Origin: Siphonodentalium dalli
Taxonomy: Eukaryota; Mollusca; Scaphopoda; Gadilida; Siphonodentaliidae
DNA: 64,000 bases
Reading direction: 5' to 3'
Assembly: GCA_032622095.1 (NCBI GenBank)
Contig: CP136064.1
Coordinates: 190,017,794-190,081,793, forward strand
Position numbers and translations under genes: made by a program. This document shows positions 11,783 to 24,167 of the stretch, piece by piece (the first letter of the stretch is position 1; every line of letters begins with the position of its first letter). The notes under the pieces are model-generated. The model saw nothing but the letters and a program-made list of their open reading frames with translations, ran no database searches and was not told where the DNA came from.

Positions 11783-12572
11783 CTGAAGCGACATTGAACC
11801 GATATGATAATAATGAACATCGGGCTTTTTACTCAGACAGCAGTGTCCTGCGAATATTCTAGATTCGACGTAGACTAGGTCTGCTCTTTCGGATATTTTC
11901 GAATCGACATGGTTTTGCGTGTATCCAAAATCACAATATCCGCAATCACATAAAGCGTAAAAACAAAGATGTCAACACAGATAGTACTAAAACTAGATGT
12001 ATGGCTTTCAGAAAGGAGGCATACATGCGTGCCATCTGTCTTACATAGCAACTCAAAATAGCCACGATATGCAGGACACTATCAGATAGCTCGCTAACGG
12101 TGACATACAGTTCACACCTTCAACTGTTCAAGATTGCACTAAACTTGTAGAAAGTGACAGGTCATCTAAGTATTATTGATTCCCTAACCCTTTCTATACT
12201 AAATGGATTCTCCCAGTCAGTTAACACGTGTACATATGAATGCTCTAGAGTTCATGTGCAGGAATGTGCAGTTAATATAAGCAGACGACATATAAATACA
12301 AGTATAGACAGAGTCCTATTTATTGAGGGAAATGTTTAGATAATAAGTTCATATTATCAAGGTTGCGCCACAACTGCACACATATACACTCTTGCTTGTC
12401 TTGCAAATGGTTGCAATATAAATGGTAGCTCATGTTGCTACACCCTATAGACGAAGTCGATTGAAAATTTGGCGTTGTCCGGGGGGGGGGGGGGGGTGGG
12501 GGTCTGCAAAAAAATTGCAGAACGAGGCCAACAAAAATAAATCCGACCTGTACCGCACTACTTGCAAAAGAA

Positions 12573-12860
12573 TTAATATTTTACTTGGCTAAATTTGTCA
12601 CATTTTAGCTGAAATGCGGTACTATATGTAGGGGTGTAGCCAGTTTCCAAATATGTTAGGACTTCGTTGTCATATAAGTATTGGGATAAATTGGGATAAA
12701 TACATTTCTCAAATATTTTCAAGAGGCAGCTTAGCAAAGAAATCGAACGATAATTCGATGGCATACTAGGATCTCCATTTTTGAAGATGGTACAAGCGGT
12801 TGCTATCTTCCACTAATTTGGGAAATAGCAATGTTTTAAAAAATCGTTAAAGATGGATTA
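12573..12860 (-). pseudogene. LINE reverse-transcriptase relic
   Basis: The minus-strand frame contains WKIATACTIFKNGDPSMPSN, then YRSISLLSCLLKIFEKCIY, the conserved NYRPISLL region of LINE reverse transcriptases, followed by a GYTPTYST segment (family GFxPGxST). One in-frame stop lies upstream of the W, and the frame ends before the catalytic DD box. The clade is probably Jockey/CR1-like. It lies in the same orientation as the host gene, inside its intron. Confidence 0.8.
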
Positions 12861-13729
12861 TCCGGAAACGCTTCTATCAATTAATATTGATTTTATTTCG
12901 AATATTTTATTATATGAATGAATAATTTATTGGATAAAGCATGTACATATAAAATACAAGGTAAACAATAGAAATACAAATACAGTGTACACACATAATC
13001 CGGGCGGTGATGTGACCTTATGGCCGTCTTCCCATCATCGCCCAGGCAAAAAATTAAAGGCATCAGTTTGTTTTTCGTTTAGCAGCTCTCATCAATATAC
13101 TTGTGGTGTGCATGTTTAAATGAAGTAAGATTTAGAAAGGCTAATTTATACGGTATACCATCTCAATCGCAAGTCATATCTATAGATATATTTACAAGTT
13201 AAACTAAATATTGAGAGTGAAACAGTGTGATGTTACATGATGTACAGTTTATATCAGTTCAGGGAAGAGTCATGCGTTTGTTATATAATAAAATAAAATG
13301 AGATGATTAAGTTGGACACTTTATTGTTCTATTTTTAGAACAGACCATTCAGGCGATACCATATAGCGGTAGAGATCATTATGGTGTTCCCATAGCTATG
13401 CCCCAAACGTAAAATGTCCCAGATTGTTTGTTGCATTGTTTTATTACATAGTTATAAGCGACAATGAGTCTAATTAAATAAACGTTTATTTGTGACAAAA
13501 TTTAAACAATAAATTTTCTGGCCTCTGTTAACAGTAACCAATATTGTTCGTTGACTAAACAACCACTCGTTTTTTTTACCAGAGCATATTCGAAATATAA
13601 TCAATACAAGAGATGGACTGTCGTCCGGTGCATACCCCCTCGTGGCATACCGCCTCGTGTGGGCATATCTATATAACTTATGAGGGCTATACTCAGACAG
13701 AAGGACCCAAACACCAGCATTTTCATATA

Positions 13730-14285
13730 AACAAAGATGAGTAACTATAGAACAATAACAACAAAAACAAACATTTGAATGTGCCATTATATGTCCTCAT
13801 AGTGGTGAACATCCATACAAAATTTCATTGAGATCCGAGCATTACTGTTCAAGTTATGAGCTGAACAGACATTGGATGGACCAAACAACCAACATTTCCA
13901 GATAAACAAAGATGAATAACTCTAGAATGGAAAAGCAGAACAGAACAATGGAACCCTCTATTGAATGTCATCATAGTAGTGAACATCCATACCAAATTTC
14001 ATTGAGATCCCAGCACAACTGTTGAAGTTACGACATGAACAGACACCAGACGGACCAAAAAGCCAACATTTCCAGATAAACAAAGATGTATAACTCTAGA
14101 ATGGAAAATCCGAACAAAACAATGGAACCCTCTTTTATTAATGTCCTCATAGTAGTGAACATCCATACCAAATTTTATTGAGATCCCAGCACAACTGTTG
14201 AAGTTATGACATGAACAGACACCAGACAGACCAAAAATCCAACATTTCAAGATAAACAAAGATGAATAACTCTAGAATGGAAAAA
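13730..14285. repeat. Tandem repeat, about 175-bp unit, three copies
   Basis: AACATCCATAC(A/C)AAATTT recurs near 13807, 13981 and 14158. Each is followed by TGAGATCC, AACAGACACCAGAC-like and AGATAAACAAAGATG segments. The later copies are closer to each other than to the first. Confidence 0.8.
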
Positions 14286-14490
14286 ACACATAATCTGAGA
14301 AACGTTATATTAACGAAATAACGGAGATGTTTGTGGAATAAAACAGTTAGGAAAAAAAATATGTTAATTTCATCGCACCCCACAAGTACGCTCTGGTGAG
14401 AGCGGACAGACAGACGGACGGACGACGGACGAGGAGTGATGACTATAGCTCCACCGGAGACTTCGTCTCAGGTGAGCTTAAAAGGACGAC
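14286..14490. mobile_element. Dispersed repeat tail with GGACGGAC run
   Basis: Contains GGACAGACAGACGGACGGAC-type repeats, then ATAGCTCCACCGGAGACTTC and CAGGTGAGCTTAAAA. The layout (short GGAC repeats, then a self-complementary AGCTC...GAGCT end) parallels the end of the element at 3538-4133, so it is probably a relative. Confidence 0.45.
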
Positions 14491-15154
14491 TAAGTTGCTC
14501 ATGTGAGTGCATTCCATCGTACAAGTTATTGGGTTGATGGACATACATGCATGAATTGTATGGCGGCCCCTTACGCTACGAAGCTTTTCTACTGAGCCAC
14601 CATGCAGGCAGGGGGGATTTTGTTGCGGATGGCACATTCATATGAAAAAAATGATTTGTGTGGCAAATTATTTTGTCATGCTTATATGTTTTCACTGTCT
14701 AAGCGCGTTAAGTAATTCTAGACATCAATACGTCAACGTATGATATACCTGATGCCAAGGTCACACACGAATCTATCTATAGGGGTTTATATTTTGGCAT
14801 AACTATATAGAAGACATCATTTAGTTCGTCAGCGTGAGATCCCCACCGCGATATTGATTATGCTATTAGCACGACTGGCACATGTTTCCACAATCGTGAT
14901 TATTTTCATGACATGGTAAGTAGTTGCACCAAGAGGTACTTCAGTTCTTTGACAATCAATTAATTGTATAGACTGTAACATCATTATTGGTGTAATACGC
15001 TGGGAGAAACATATTACTTAGCAAAAAATAACAGATGGAGTGCACAACACTGCACATGTATATATTCATGCTTGTGTCGCAGCCTCATGCATGTTCAATG
15101 CGCATATACACATCTCTATGCTATCAATGGAAACAATTTGGACCAATATTAGGG

Positions 15155-15215
15155 TATGACGATGATACTGATGATGGTGACTGGATGACGATAACGACGA
15201 CGACGATGATGATCA
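15155..15215. repeat. GAT/GAC trinucleotide repeat
   Basis: An imperfect run of GATGAT, GACGAC and ATGATG triplets. Confidence 0.75.
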
Positions 15216-15807
15216 TACGGCGTGGTCGATTCGATGATTCGCTGTGAGCACGGAAGCTTCGGTGTGATGCCAACGAGGGTTCGAGCATTTTTGATGCATT
15301 TTTTTGTTTGTTATTAAACTGTGGTAACTCATAGAAAGAGGTTCACTCCTTCATAATAAACATGTAAGTGCTAACATTCTGTCCTTTGCCCAGGGGGAGA
15401 TCTTATCACACATGCATATATATAGGTCATCGAATTGGCGTAGATGGCGCCTGGTATTTATATCTTGTTCACTAGTCATGTACTGCGAACGAAAAAAATC
15501 AGTGAACTTAATGTGACAAAATTGTTTAACCATGTGCACCCTTATCACTTATATATATATGTTTATCGCATAGTCAACACTAAATAACCCAACACAAATT
15601 GAATAAAAGTTCCGGTATTGACATCGATATTATTGCATTTTTAGCTCTTGTGTCAACTGCATGCGCATGCCAATAATACACCTGTATCTTACAAAAAATA
15701 TGAGGCCGAATTTAGGGGTTAACTGTGTGATAAATGTATATGTTTTCATTCTGTATGTCATATAATTTATGATTGAGTGAATTAAAGTAACTTCCAATCA
15801 AACTCAC

Positions 15808-15974
15808 CATAAATCTTTTCCTTTAAATTCTTGTCGTGTAATCGTGAATTCTGGATAACCCGGCCAGAAAGCAGATTTTGCGTAGAGGTTGTGTGATAAG
15901 TCAACAATCATCTCCTCACCCACCGATACGTCCACGAGCAGCACCGCGATCAACGCTATCAGAATGTACGCCAT
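15808..15974 (-). CDS. Cyclase-family hydrolase, exon 1 (signal peptide and N-terminus)
   Basis: This exon is too short to stand out by length. On the minus strand an ATG at 15974 (A at -3, G at +4) opens MAYILIALIAVLLVDVSVG, a clear signal peptide. Next comes EEMIVDLSHNLYA, with the family's N-terminal DLSH motif, and AFWPGYPEF. It ends KDL plus two bases (TG) at a consensus donor, GTGAGT. Exon 2 starts with G, completing W56, and continues FEWN as the family requires. That agreement of phase and motif is the main evidence that the exons belong together. Use of an additional 5' noncoding exon cannot be excluded. Confidence 0.88.
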
Positions 15975-16050
15975 CCTCGCATCAACACAGCGCTTCGTTC
16001 TGTTGAGATGTATAGTTTCAGGCTATAGCAGTTCCTGAAAAATAATGTCT

Positions 16051-16057
16051 CTTTATA
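16051..16057 (-). promoter_or_regulatory. Candidate TATA box of the cyclase-family gene
   Basis: Minus-strand TATAAAG lies 77 bp upstream of the exon-1 ATG. A start site about 30 bp downstream would leave a short 5' leader of roughly 50 bases. The surrounding sequence has no competing TATA match closer to the ATG. Confidence 0.45.
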
Positions 16058-16140
16058 CTCGAAATTGAAGTGAAACGTTCTTCACATTCTTAAAGCGCAT
16101 AATCTTGTATAGACAGAACACAACGCGCATCTTAATCGAG

Positions 16141-16247
16141 AATCTTTTATCGAATGAGTTGCGGATGGCGCAAGGATATATTTCGCGAGAGCATAGCTCG
16201 AGCGAAATATAAGTTTGCGCCGTCCGCAACGAGTTCGATAAAAGATT
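16141..16247. mobile_element. 107-bp palindrome in the cyclase promoter region
   Basis: The arms AATCTTTTATCG, then GAGTTGCGGA(T)GGCGCAA, mirror across a centre near GCATAGCTCGAGC. It begins about 84 bp upstream of the TATA candidate. It looks like a small foldback MITE; no target duplication was resolved. Confidence 0.7.
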
Positions 16248-16447
16248 CGTGATCATGATGCAAGTTGTATTCTGTATTTATTCTACACGGTTCAGTCAGA
16301 AAAGTTCTATCTATGAATGTCACCTTCATTGTTACTATAGCCACCTTTATTGTGACTAAAGTCTGACAAATAACCAGTACTTATGGGGGGAATTGCCGGA
16401 AGCGGATGATCGACGTAATGTACGTCATCTTTCTTGGCTACATATAT

Positions 16448-16544
16448 ATTATTATTATTATTATTAAAGGCCTGTCCACAGTTTCTCTATCAAATCCCTC
16501 GATAAAGAAACTGTGGACAGACCTTTAATAATAATAATAATAAT
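16448..16544. repeat. Compact hairpin with ATT-repeat feet
   Basis: An (ATT)n run leads into AAAGGCCTGTCCACAGTTTC, then a 9-base loop (AAATCCCTC), then the near-perfect reverse complement and an (AAT)n run. The stem is about 44 bp counting the repeats. It is a snap-back MITE or a hairpin RNA source. Confidence 0.75.
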
Positions 16545-17181
16545 AACTAGAGGTCAGATTCCATGGAATCAGATATACTTCCATGGTATCCCATTCCATG
16601 TGTGTGTTATGCGTATAGGTGTGTTCCTTTTCAATCGAATGCATATTGGTGTTTTGTGATCCGATGGTGGACTTGCATTGCCATTTCTAAATAAAATATA
16701 TATTCCAAAGGTTTATGTCATTTGGTTCGATCCACCGTGGATGATTAATTATCTATTGCATCATGGTCGTGACCAACTGAGCCACCATTCACCCAGCCAA
16801 TCAGTTCATTCTTATTCGGTAGGGATGTATTTTAGAGCTAATTATAACCCCTCCCCAAGACGCCCAATAATCAATTTCAACGGTCACGAAATTTGGCATG
16901 TCTGATTATATCGTAATCGACATGTAGATCAAAAGGGTGTAAAGCATATTAATGTACCATAACTCTGTTATTTATTTATAACTCTGTTATTTATTGGATA
17001 GTTCTTTCAGTTTCGGTTTCAGAACCTTTTAGTTTTAATGGCGGGGGAAAGACCGCTTGGTTAATTAATTATTAGTATTTAAGTGCGTCATCGCTGCACT
17101 ATAGTCATTAATGTCTTTGTAATAGAGTTAACTGTAATCGAGAGATAACTATATCAGAATCGATAATGCTAGATGAGTGCT

Positions 17182-18110
17182 TAACCGTCCGCTCTGAAAC
17201 TAATGTTGTCCTTATATACTACCAAACACATGCAGTTTTCAAAATATAAAACACTTGATTCGCAATTTGCTATTTTTCCCGTTTACGAGTTTCGGTGGAA
17301 TTTGCCAAAAGTCTCAACCCTCCCCGGGGCGTACGCCACGTCTCCGTTGGACAGGTTACTTTTATAGTTGAGCGGACATACCTATAGTATATCGGTGAAC
17401 ATATTCATGCTCCTTGATAAGTCCGTTTGAATTTGCGTCATAAAGAGTGGGTTTGAATTTGAGTAATATATATCACCAGTTAACAACGTTACACTCTACC
17501 AGGGTTAAACCGTCCACTCTGAAACTTTGAAAAGCGTACTAATCTTGCGTTTATATACTACTAATCACATCCACTCGTCGAAAAGTTTTTATCTCAATAT
17601 CTGATTTTCCCCATTTGATTTTCGGTGGTATTTGCCAAATCTGAACCCTGCCCGACACAAACACTCCGTTGAGCAGGTTGCGTTTATAGTAGAGAGGTCA
17701 AATTTTGGAGGCGTACCTACAGTATACCGGCTTACAAGCCACTGCATTAAACTTGCTCCTTCATTAGCCCGTTTGGATTTGGGGCTAAAAATAGGTTAGT
17801 GATAGACTACTTAAGTATACATATTTATGTTATATAGCGTTGTCACGAGTAAACCGTTCCATCTGAAAACTAGAAAATCGCACTGTAGATGCGCGTGAAG
17901 ACTACCCATCAGATGTACTCGTCAAAAACAATTTATCTCGATGTTTGAATCCCCCCCCCCTTTGCAATTTTCGTGGAATTTTCTTTAAGTCTCAACCCAC
18001 CCTGACTCGCATTCTCCGTTGGGCAGGTTAGTTTTAAAGTATAGCGGTCAAACTTTTGGGACGTAAATACAGTATGTCAACGTACCTGCTACGACATTAT
18101 CTTGCTCTTT
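17182..18110. repeat. Diverged tandem repeat, about 335-bp unit, three copies
   Basis: TAAACCGTCC-like starts occur at 17182, 17506 and 17850. Each is followed in order by CTGAAA, a TATACTAC/GACTACC segment, a TTTTCG(G)TGGAATTT segment, TC(T)CAACCC and TCCGTTGG(A/G)CAGGTT. Periods are 324 and 344 bp. No reading frame is kept across copies, so it is noncoding. Confidence 0.75.
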
Positions 18111-19555
18111 AATTAGCCGGTTTGGATTTGGCGGGAAAAATAGGTGCAATATTTCCGTACCCCGTAACGCAGAAAGACATGGGAAAAAACATTTTTAAGC
18201 GGTATATTCGTGTCCGGGTCACTCATCCAATTCGGAATATGCAATAAAACAAAAACTCGGTTTATTCATCATGGTGTATAGTGTGTTCCTATTTATGGGC
18301 GGTAACTCCTCAGGGAAAGCGCGGACACAAGTTTTGATGCCCGTGGACAGTAGGGCATATCGAAGAGTGCATACGGTCCCATTTTCGATGCTCCGCTCCT
18401 CATAATTTCCGAGATAGTAAAATGACATTTTTTTCAGATAAAGGGAGATAACTCCGCGGGGGAAAGGTGGACAATATTCGTTATATGCCTATGTACTAGA
18501 ACTCATTGACCCCAACATACGTACATACATTCAGTTCAATACTCCCCATAGTTTCAGATATTAAGGCGTTGCAAAAGTGTCCAGTAGAAAAATAATAATA
18601 TTAGTGAAAAATAATCGTAAAAGGGCGATAACTCTGTAATGAAACATTGGGTCGAAATCCGGATAGCCTTATTTTCAGTAGACATGAGATGCCTACATTC
18701 GCTAGAGATTTCGCGTTCCTGTTGCAATTAGGTTCTGAGTATTTCCAAATAAACGGAAAACGACACCAATAGAAAAACAATATACTTCCTGGGTTACACC
18801 ATGGAAGTATAATAATACCTTTACCTTTATTGAAAAATCATTGTTATGTCTAAACATATAAACCTGGTTTACATAAACATATATGTTTAAACCGTCGTTT
18901 GACAGTTAACTCCGTGATTTAAATCCGATGATGCGGGCATCAGTTACGCATTCGTCATCTCTTATTTAAACCTGGTCCAGCCAGGGCAAAGTTCTTGGTT
19001 GGTAATCAAAGCAATTTTTGTCTCGTTTTTTGTTTTGAGACTGTAGAAAGGTAGAGGAGAAAAAAGAGTGTGAAGTGAATGGTTTTATGAATGTTGTGTT
19101 ATTTACTGATATTAAATATCCATTAGTTTTAATAATAGATATAATGAAAATGAAATATTGGGTATATGTATTATTTATAGTTTTTTTCTTCTGAATCCCT
19201 CATGTTGTTAGGTATATATATGCTAATTACATAGTGCAATATAATTAAAATTGAGGGGTTATTAATTAGTGTTAGCATCGAGCTACAATCTTAAAAAATT
19301 GGTATATTTACGTAAGTGATTATGTACGGCATGGATTGGTGGTTTACAATTATTACTCACTATATGATTTGAATAAGTAAGCTTACTATCAAGTAAGTCA
19401 CACAACACGGCACATGTCTGGTCAGCATTCGTATTTTAAACACAGTTTTTACAATACTAAATGCTATTTACCGAACACGTGTATGCCATACACGTGCAAT
19501 GGTATGTACTACATTTCCAGCATACATGTAAATATCTATAGTTATGCATGTGCTG
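18111..19555. other. Gene-free stretch with a fragment of the ATTCGTCATCTC element
   Basis: At about 18855-18985 the phrases AAACCTGGTTTACATAAAC, GCATTCGTCATCTCTTATTT and AAACCTGGTCCAGCCAGG match the left part of the element at 36815-38379. Nothing else was recognised. Confidence 0.55.
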
Positions 19556-22500
19556 TTAACTGTAATTTTGCAAAAGACCTTTCCATTTATCCCACCGGGA
19601 TTCGAAATCTGTATATCTACATTTGCTGTAAAAAATCCATCTTTCGGCTTTTGCGTACATTCGTATTTCTGCTTGGATATTGTGCAATTTTGGTAATTCA
19701 GATCTCATCTTTTATCGGTATATATTATACTTAATTATGACCAGGATCGTTTGGAGGAGTGGATCAATTTGCTCAGTATCAGCTTTGCCAAATAAAATAG
19801 TGTTTGAATTAATTTCTAATTTATTTGAAGTCGTGTTAAATATCCATACACGAATCTCGTTTCACAGCGAAGCAATACTGTGACATTAAAACATAAGATG
19901 GCTAATGGTCTCTTTTTCGATTTTACAAAAGGAACATGTATCATAGTCAGATCGACCAATTTTCTTTAGTAGATTGTTAGTCCCTAATATTCTATTGTTT
20001 ATCCGGTATTGAAACCATACATATTTCATGTCACAACACTGAACAAAGGGAGTTTTAAAAACGTCTGACCACCAGTCTAATTCGTGGTGCATATTTAGTT
20101 TCTCCTCCCATTTTGAGACGAGGTTTATGTTAATTTTGGGGTCTTGAATGCAATTGTAGATATTCTTCGAATTGGATTTGAGTAAGTGTTCGATCTGATA
20201 CGGTAGTATTGGGTTGTTTAGTCGATCGTTGTTACTTTGTTGATAGCTACTAGAGTTTTCAATTTTAGTTAGGTATTTTGTTTATTGAAGATATTATACC
20301 GTTGTAAGTCAAAACATTTGTTTCAATGTCATATAACCGCTTTGCTTCGTCATATGACATTAACTTGTTATTATCACACATAAGATCGTTCACAAAATAT
20401 ATGCCACGAAGGGCCAAAGATTTGTAATTAATTGCGTGTTTGTTTATTTTGAAAATATCGTTATTTACAATCGTCGACGAGAGCACATCACTGTGCGTTT
20501 TTGGAGCCATCTTTAAGGGTCAGACGCACGTTTTGCCAAAATTTCCTGGTATTTCAAAATGTATTTTCTCTAAATCTATCAGAATCTATCAGGAATATCT
20601 TTGTGAAATTTTGTACAAGAGATTATTGTGGTACCATACATAAGAACCATTGGACATTTGGTTATTATAATCTCATTTACTTTACTTTTATGGCATGAAA
20701 AATCTTTAAAATTTCACTGTGTTCAGGTACCGAGAACTACTGTAAAACAGATTTTTTTTAGAAAGTGCATTTCATATATACATGATATCATATCTGAAGA
20801 CCATGAGAGGAGACTTAATTTTTCTTGATTCATGAAATTAAATGATTATTTTCATTCAGAAAGACAACTACCATAAATAATTTGTTATTATTGAGAATTT
20901 TCATGCCATGCTTGTTGGTCATTGAAAAATTGGGCTCAGTTGAGTTCTGGGTCATGGGTTCATAACCAAGTTAAATCTGACCACCATATCTCTTAACACT
21001 GTGGCCTAATTTCTGTTGATTGCTCCCTGCTTGAGTGGACAGCACCACATTTGAACATTTGTTTTCATTGGGCTGGCATATTTGTGACTGCTTTATTCTT
21101 CATTATAATACATGGGGTATGATGCTATAATATGCAATTAAAAAGCTAACTCAACATTATGATACAAATGAAGCCTCCTCTCATGGAGTCAAGACAATAA
21201 GCTATTTGATGGTTGACATGTTGTTTCAAATTATAAATTTTTCTGGCAGTTCTCGGTACCTAAAGGGACAAAAATGAAACAAATATGTTCAACCTCTCAA
21301 ATGTATTAAAATCCATTATTGTTATTGTCTCTTTATAATTGCTCTGATTCTATATATAATGAAAATTATTATATGTAAAATTCAAGATTTTTCACCAGGT
21401 AGATCCAGAGAAATTCTTTGTTGAAAATCACTTGCCATTTCTGGCTGGATTTACTGTGATTTATGCAAAACGTGCGTCTCCCCCTTAAGTTGAACATTTT
21501 CCATGCATCTAGAACATCTATCCAGAATTGATTGATAGTTTTGCTTTTATATCTATTAAGGGCACATCCATTCGATAGATACCATTTGTCATTATTTTTA
21601 CAATCCATTTGGTATCGGACGAGGTTTTGCCAAGAATCCGGTTGAGTTATGTAGCGTCACCCGTGATATTTTCATTGAATGCATAAACGTTTGGATATCA
21701 ATCATTTTACATCCTCCCATGGAATAGTCTTGTTGAAAATATTTCCTAGCAATTTTGTCAGGTTTTTTATCCCATATGAAATTATAAATGTCTTTATTTA
21801 TGTCTGTTAGGAATGTCTTTCGTGGATTTGGAATTGTCATAAATAAAAAAGAGAGTTTAGAAAGTACTAATGACTTGAATATTGTGACTATCCCGATAAC
21901 CGTCAGGTGTCTTTTAGATCACACAGAAAGAATTGTTCGTATCTGGTTGTACGCTGCGATGTAATTATTAAAAATATATCATCGGCATCTAATTGGAAAT
22001 TTACACCAAGAACTTAAAAACCTTTTGATAGCCATCTTATTTTCCATCTGTCACATATAGAGTCAGTACAATCTCTTACCAATTACCAATCCATACCGCA
22101 ACTGTTTTGTCGTAATTAATTTTTAAACCTGAAATAAGATAAAATTCATGTAATAGCTCGAATGCATTGTCAAGGATTTAATGATTTTGATAAAATTATC
22201 CCCAAAGTTGAAGTATTTCAAGACTGACGACAAGAATGACCAGGAGACCGAATCAAAAGCTTTTTCGAAGTCAAGGGGTACAAGTAGTCCAGGAATATTA
22301 GCAGATTTTGTTGTGGACAGGATGTCTGATATTAATCGTATATTTTCGCCAATGAATCTACCTTCTAAAAACCCGCTCTGGTCATGATGAATAAGATCTT
22401 GAATTACACATTTCAATCTTTCGGAAAGTATACCGGATAAAATTTTATATGACACGTTAAGAAGTGAAATAGTTCGCCAGTTTTTTTTAGGAATTGTTTT

Positions 22501-24107
22501 GGTTTGTTTTCTTTTGGAATCAGAGTAATGATACCGTGTTTCTGTGTAACCGATAATTCTCCTTTATCTAAGCCGTAGTTTAATGACCTAACTAGGAATT
22601 TACCAATTTTATTCCAAAACATTTTATAAAAATCACACGAGAAGCCACTGGAACCAGGGCTTTTATTATTGTGCATATGTTTTAAATAGGTTAATGTCTC
22701 GTTTTCCGAAATACGTCATTCAAGGGTGTGAGAAATTTCTGGAGATAATTTATTTGGGAAATTATTTGTGTTATCATTTTGAACGCGAACAAATTTTTCA
22801 ATATCCGATAAATTTGTGTTCTCATGTCTATTTTCAAATAATTTTTCGTAATATAGTTTGGACTCTTCAAGAATATCATTTTGATCTGTAACCACTTTAC
22901 CATCCTCTTTTTCAACCCGAAGAAGTGCTTTATTCATATAATGTCTTTTTTCTAAGTTAAGAAAATATTTAGTTGGTTGTTCCCCATCAGTGACCCATCG
23001 AGCCCTTGAGCGTATCATTACACCTTCTAATTTTTGTTTTCTTATATCTTCTAATCGTAATTTAAGTTGTTGTAATTTCTCAATACCATCATCATCGGTA
23101 AGCCTAACACTTCAATTTCTGCTTCAAGTAAAGATTCTTCTTTGCGTTTAGTATTTGCTAGAGCTTTTGAAAATGTTAAAGTCGTTTTTCTCATCTCCAT
23201 GAGCAATGTTTCAAAGAATAAATGGTCGTTTATTTGAAACTTTGGACTCTCTTCGTTATCACATATCGTGTCATTGCCCGACGATTTATACTGTTCGACA
23301 GTCGTATCTACTGTTTCATTTATTTTATCGACAAAAGTTTTATTAAAAAGTAAAGAGTTATTAACTTTCCAATAGCCACGCCCAGGTTTCGTATCACATA
23401 ATTTGAAATTCACAGTTACTATTGAATGATCGGTACGATAACCAGGTATGACGGAAGATGATTCAATAAAAGGCAAAATACAGTCTGATATGAGAAAATA
23501 GTCTAAACGTGCTTGTTTAAACGGGGACTTTCTTCGCCAAGTATATCTGTTCTGGGTTCTGATATCTCCATACATCAATGAGATCTTTTTCGCCGATTAG
23601 TTTAAATAGTTCATTGCGAGCTTTCGGGTTATTGTCACCAACATAATTAAAACAGTCTTTTTAAGGATTAAGGGCAATATTGTAATCACCACAAATCACA
23701 ACGTTATCAGATATGATATCATCGGTTAGTATTGTATTAATTTTTTCATAAAAAGACGGGGTATCTGCATTGGGTCCATATATATTTACCAATGTTAGTT
23801 TGAAATCATCTACATTAATTTCGGCTATGAGCATGTTCCCATTTGGGTCCGTATGTAATGTATTAATTTTTAGACCAAATGTATTGTTGAATAAAATCCC
23901 AACGCCTCTACTTGATGATTTGAAAGAATTAAAGCAAAATGTATACCCCCACTCCGATTCAATATATCTCTCTTGATCGAGGGTAAAATGAACGTCTTGT
24001 AAACAATAATTGTCATACTTCAACTTTTTAAGGTATGTGAAGACATCTCTCCGTTTTTTCTTATCCCCAAGTCCTTGACAATTCATTGAAAGAATTTTAA
24101 CCGACAT
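19556..24107 (-). pseudogene. L1-like LINE ORF2, frameshifted and interrupted
   Basis: From the 5' (right) end: endonuclease from ATG 24107 (VKILSMNCQGLGD, later VVICGDYNIALN), with an in-frame stop just after it; YRTDHSIV of the endonuclease end near 23440; reverse transcriptase with KSPGSSGFSCDFY, then DQSGFLEGRFIGENIR, VPLDFEKAFDSVSW, and a degenerate catalytic box DADD (21978-21989, family YADD); thumb/C-terminal region; then CSFCKIEKETISH, the L1 zinc knuckle, at about 19900; and an end near AERWIFYSK with a stop at 19556-19558. Several frame changes separate these blocks, and a 968-bp element sits inside (20517-21484). It is inactive. The L1/Tx1-type clade is inferred from motif style. 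Confidence 0.88.
20517..21484. mobile_element. TTAA-flanked inverted-repeat element within the LINE (piggyBac-like non-autonomous)
   Basis: TTAA flanks both ends (20513-20516, 21485-21488). The termini are inverted: GGGTCAGACGCACGTTTTGC against GGGGGAGACGCACGTTTTGC. Inverted similarity continues inward, including AGGTACCGAGAACT and CCATGAGAGGAG pairs, so it is largely foldback. Removing it with one TTAA joins the LINE frame cleanly: KMFN, then L, then KMAPKTHSDV. TTAA duplication is typical of piggyBac elements; no transposase is present. Confidence 0.85.
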
Positions 24108-24167
24108 CTATTAATTGTAGATTGTTAGAGCAAACCCATATTTCATTTTCAAAATACATGTGAATAA

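Larger units (their letters stand above)
11783..15807 (-). other. Intron 1 of the cyclase-family gene
   Basis: A GT-AG intron (donor GTGAGT at 15802-15807, acceptor AG at 11783-11784 on the minus strand), phase 2, about 4.0 kb. Joining the exons completes a TGG codon and keeps the family reading frame. It holds a LINE reverse-transcriptase relic (12573-12860), a 16-base G run (12481-12496), a three-copy tandem repeat (13730-14285) and a trinucleotide repeat (15155-15215). No other gene was seen inside. Confidence 0.85.
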
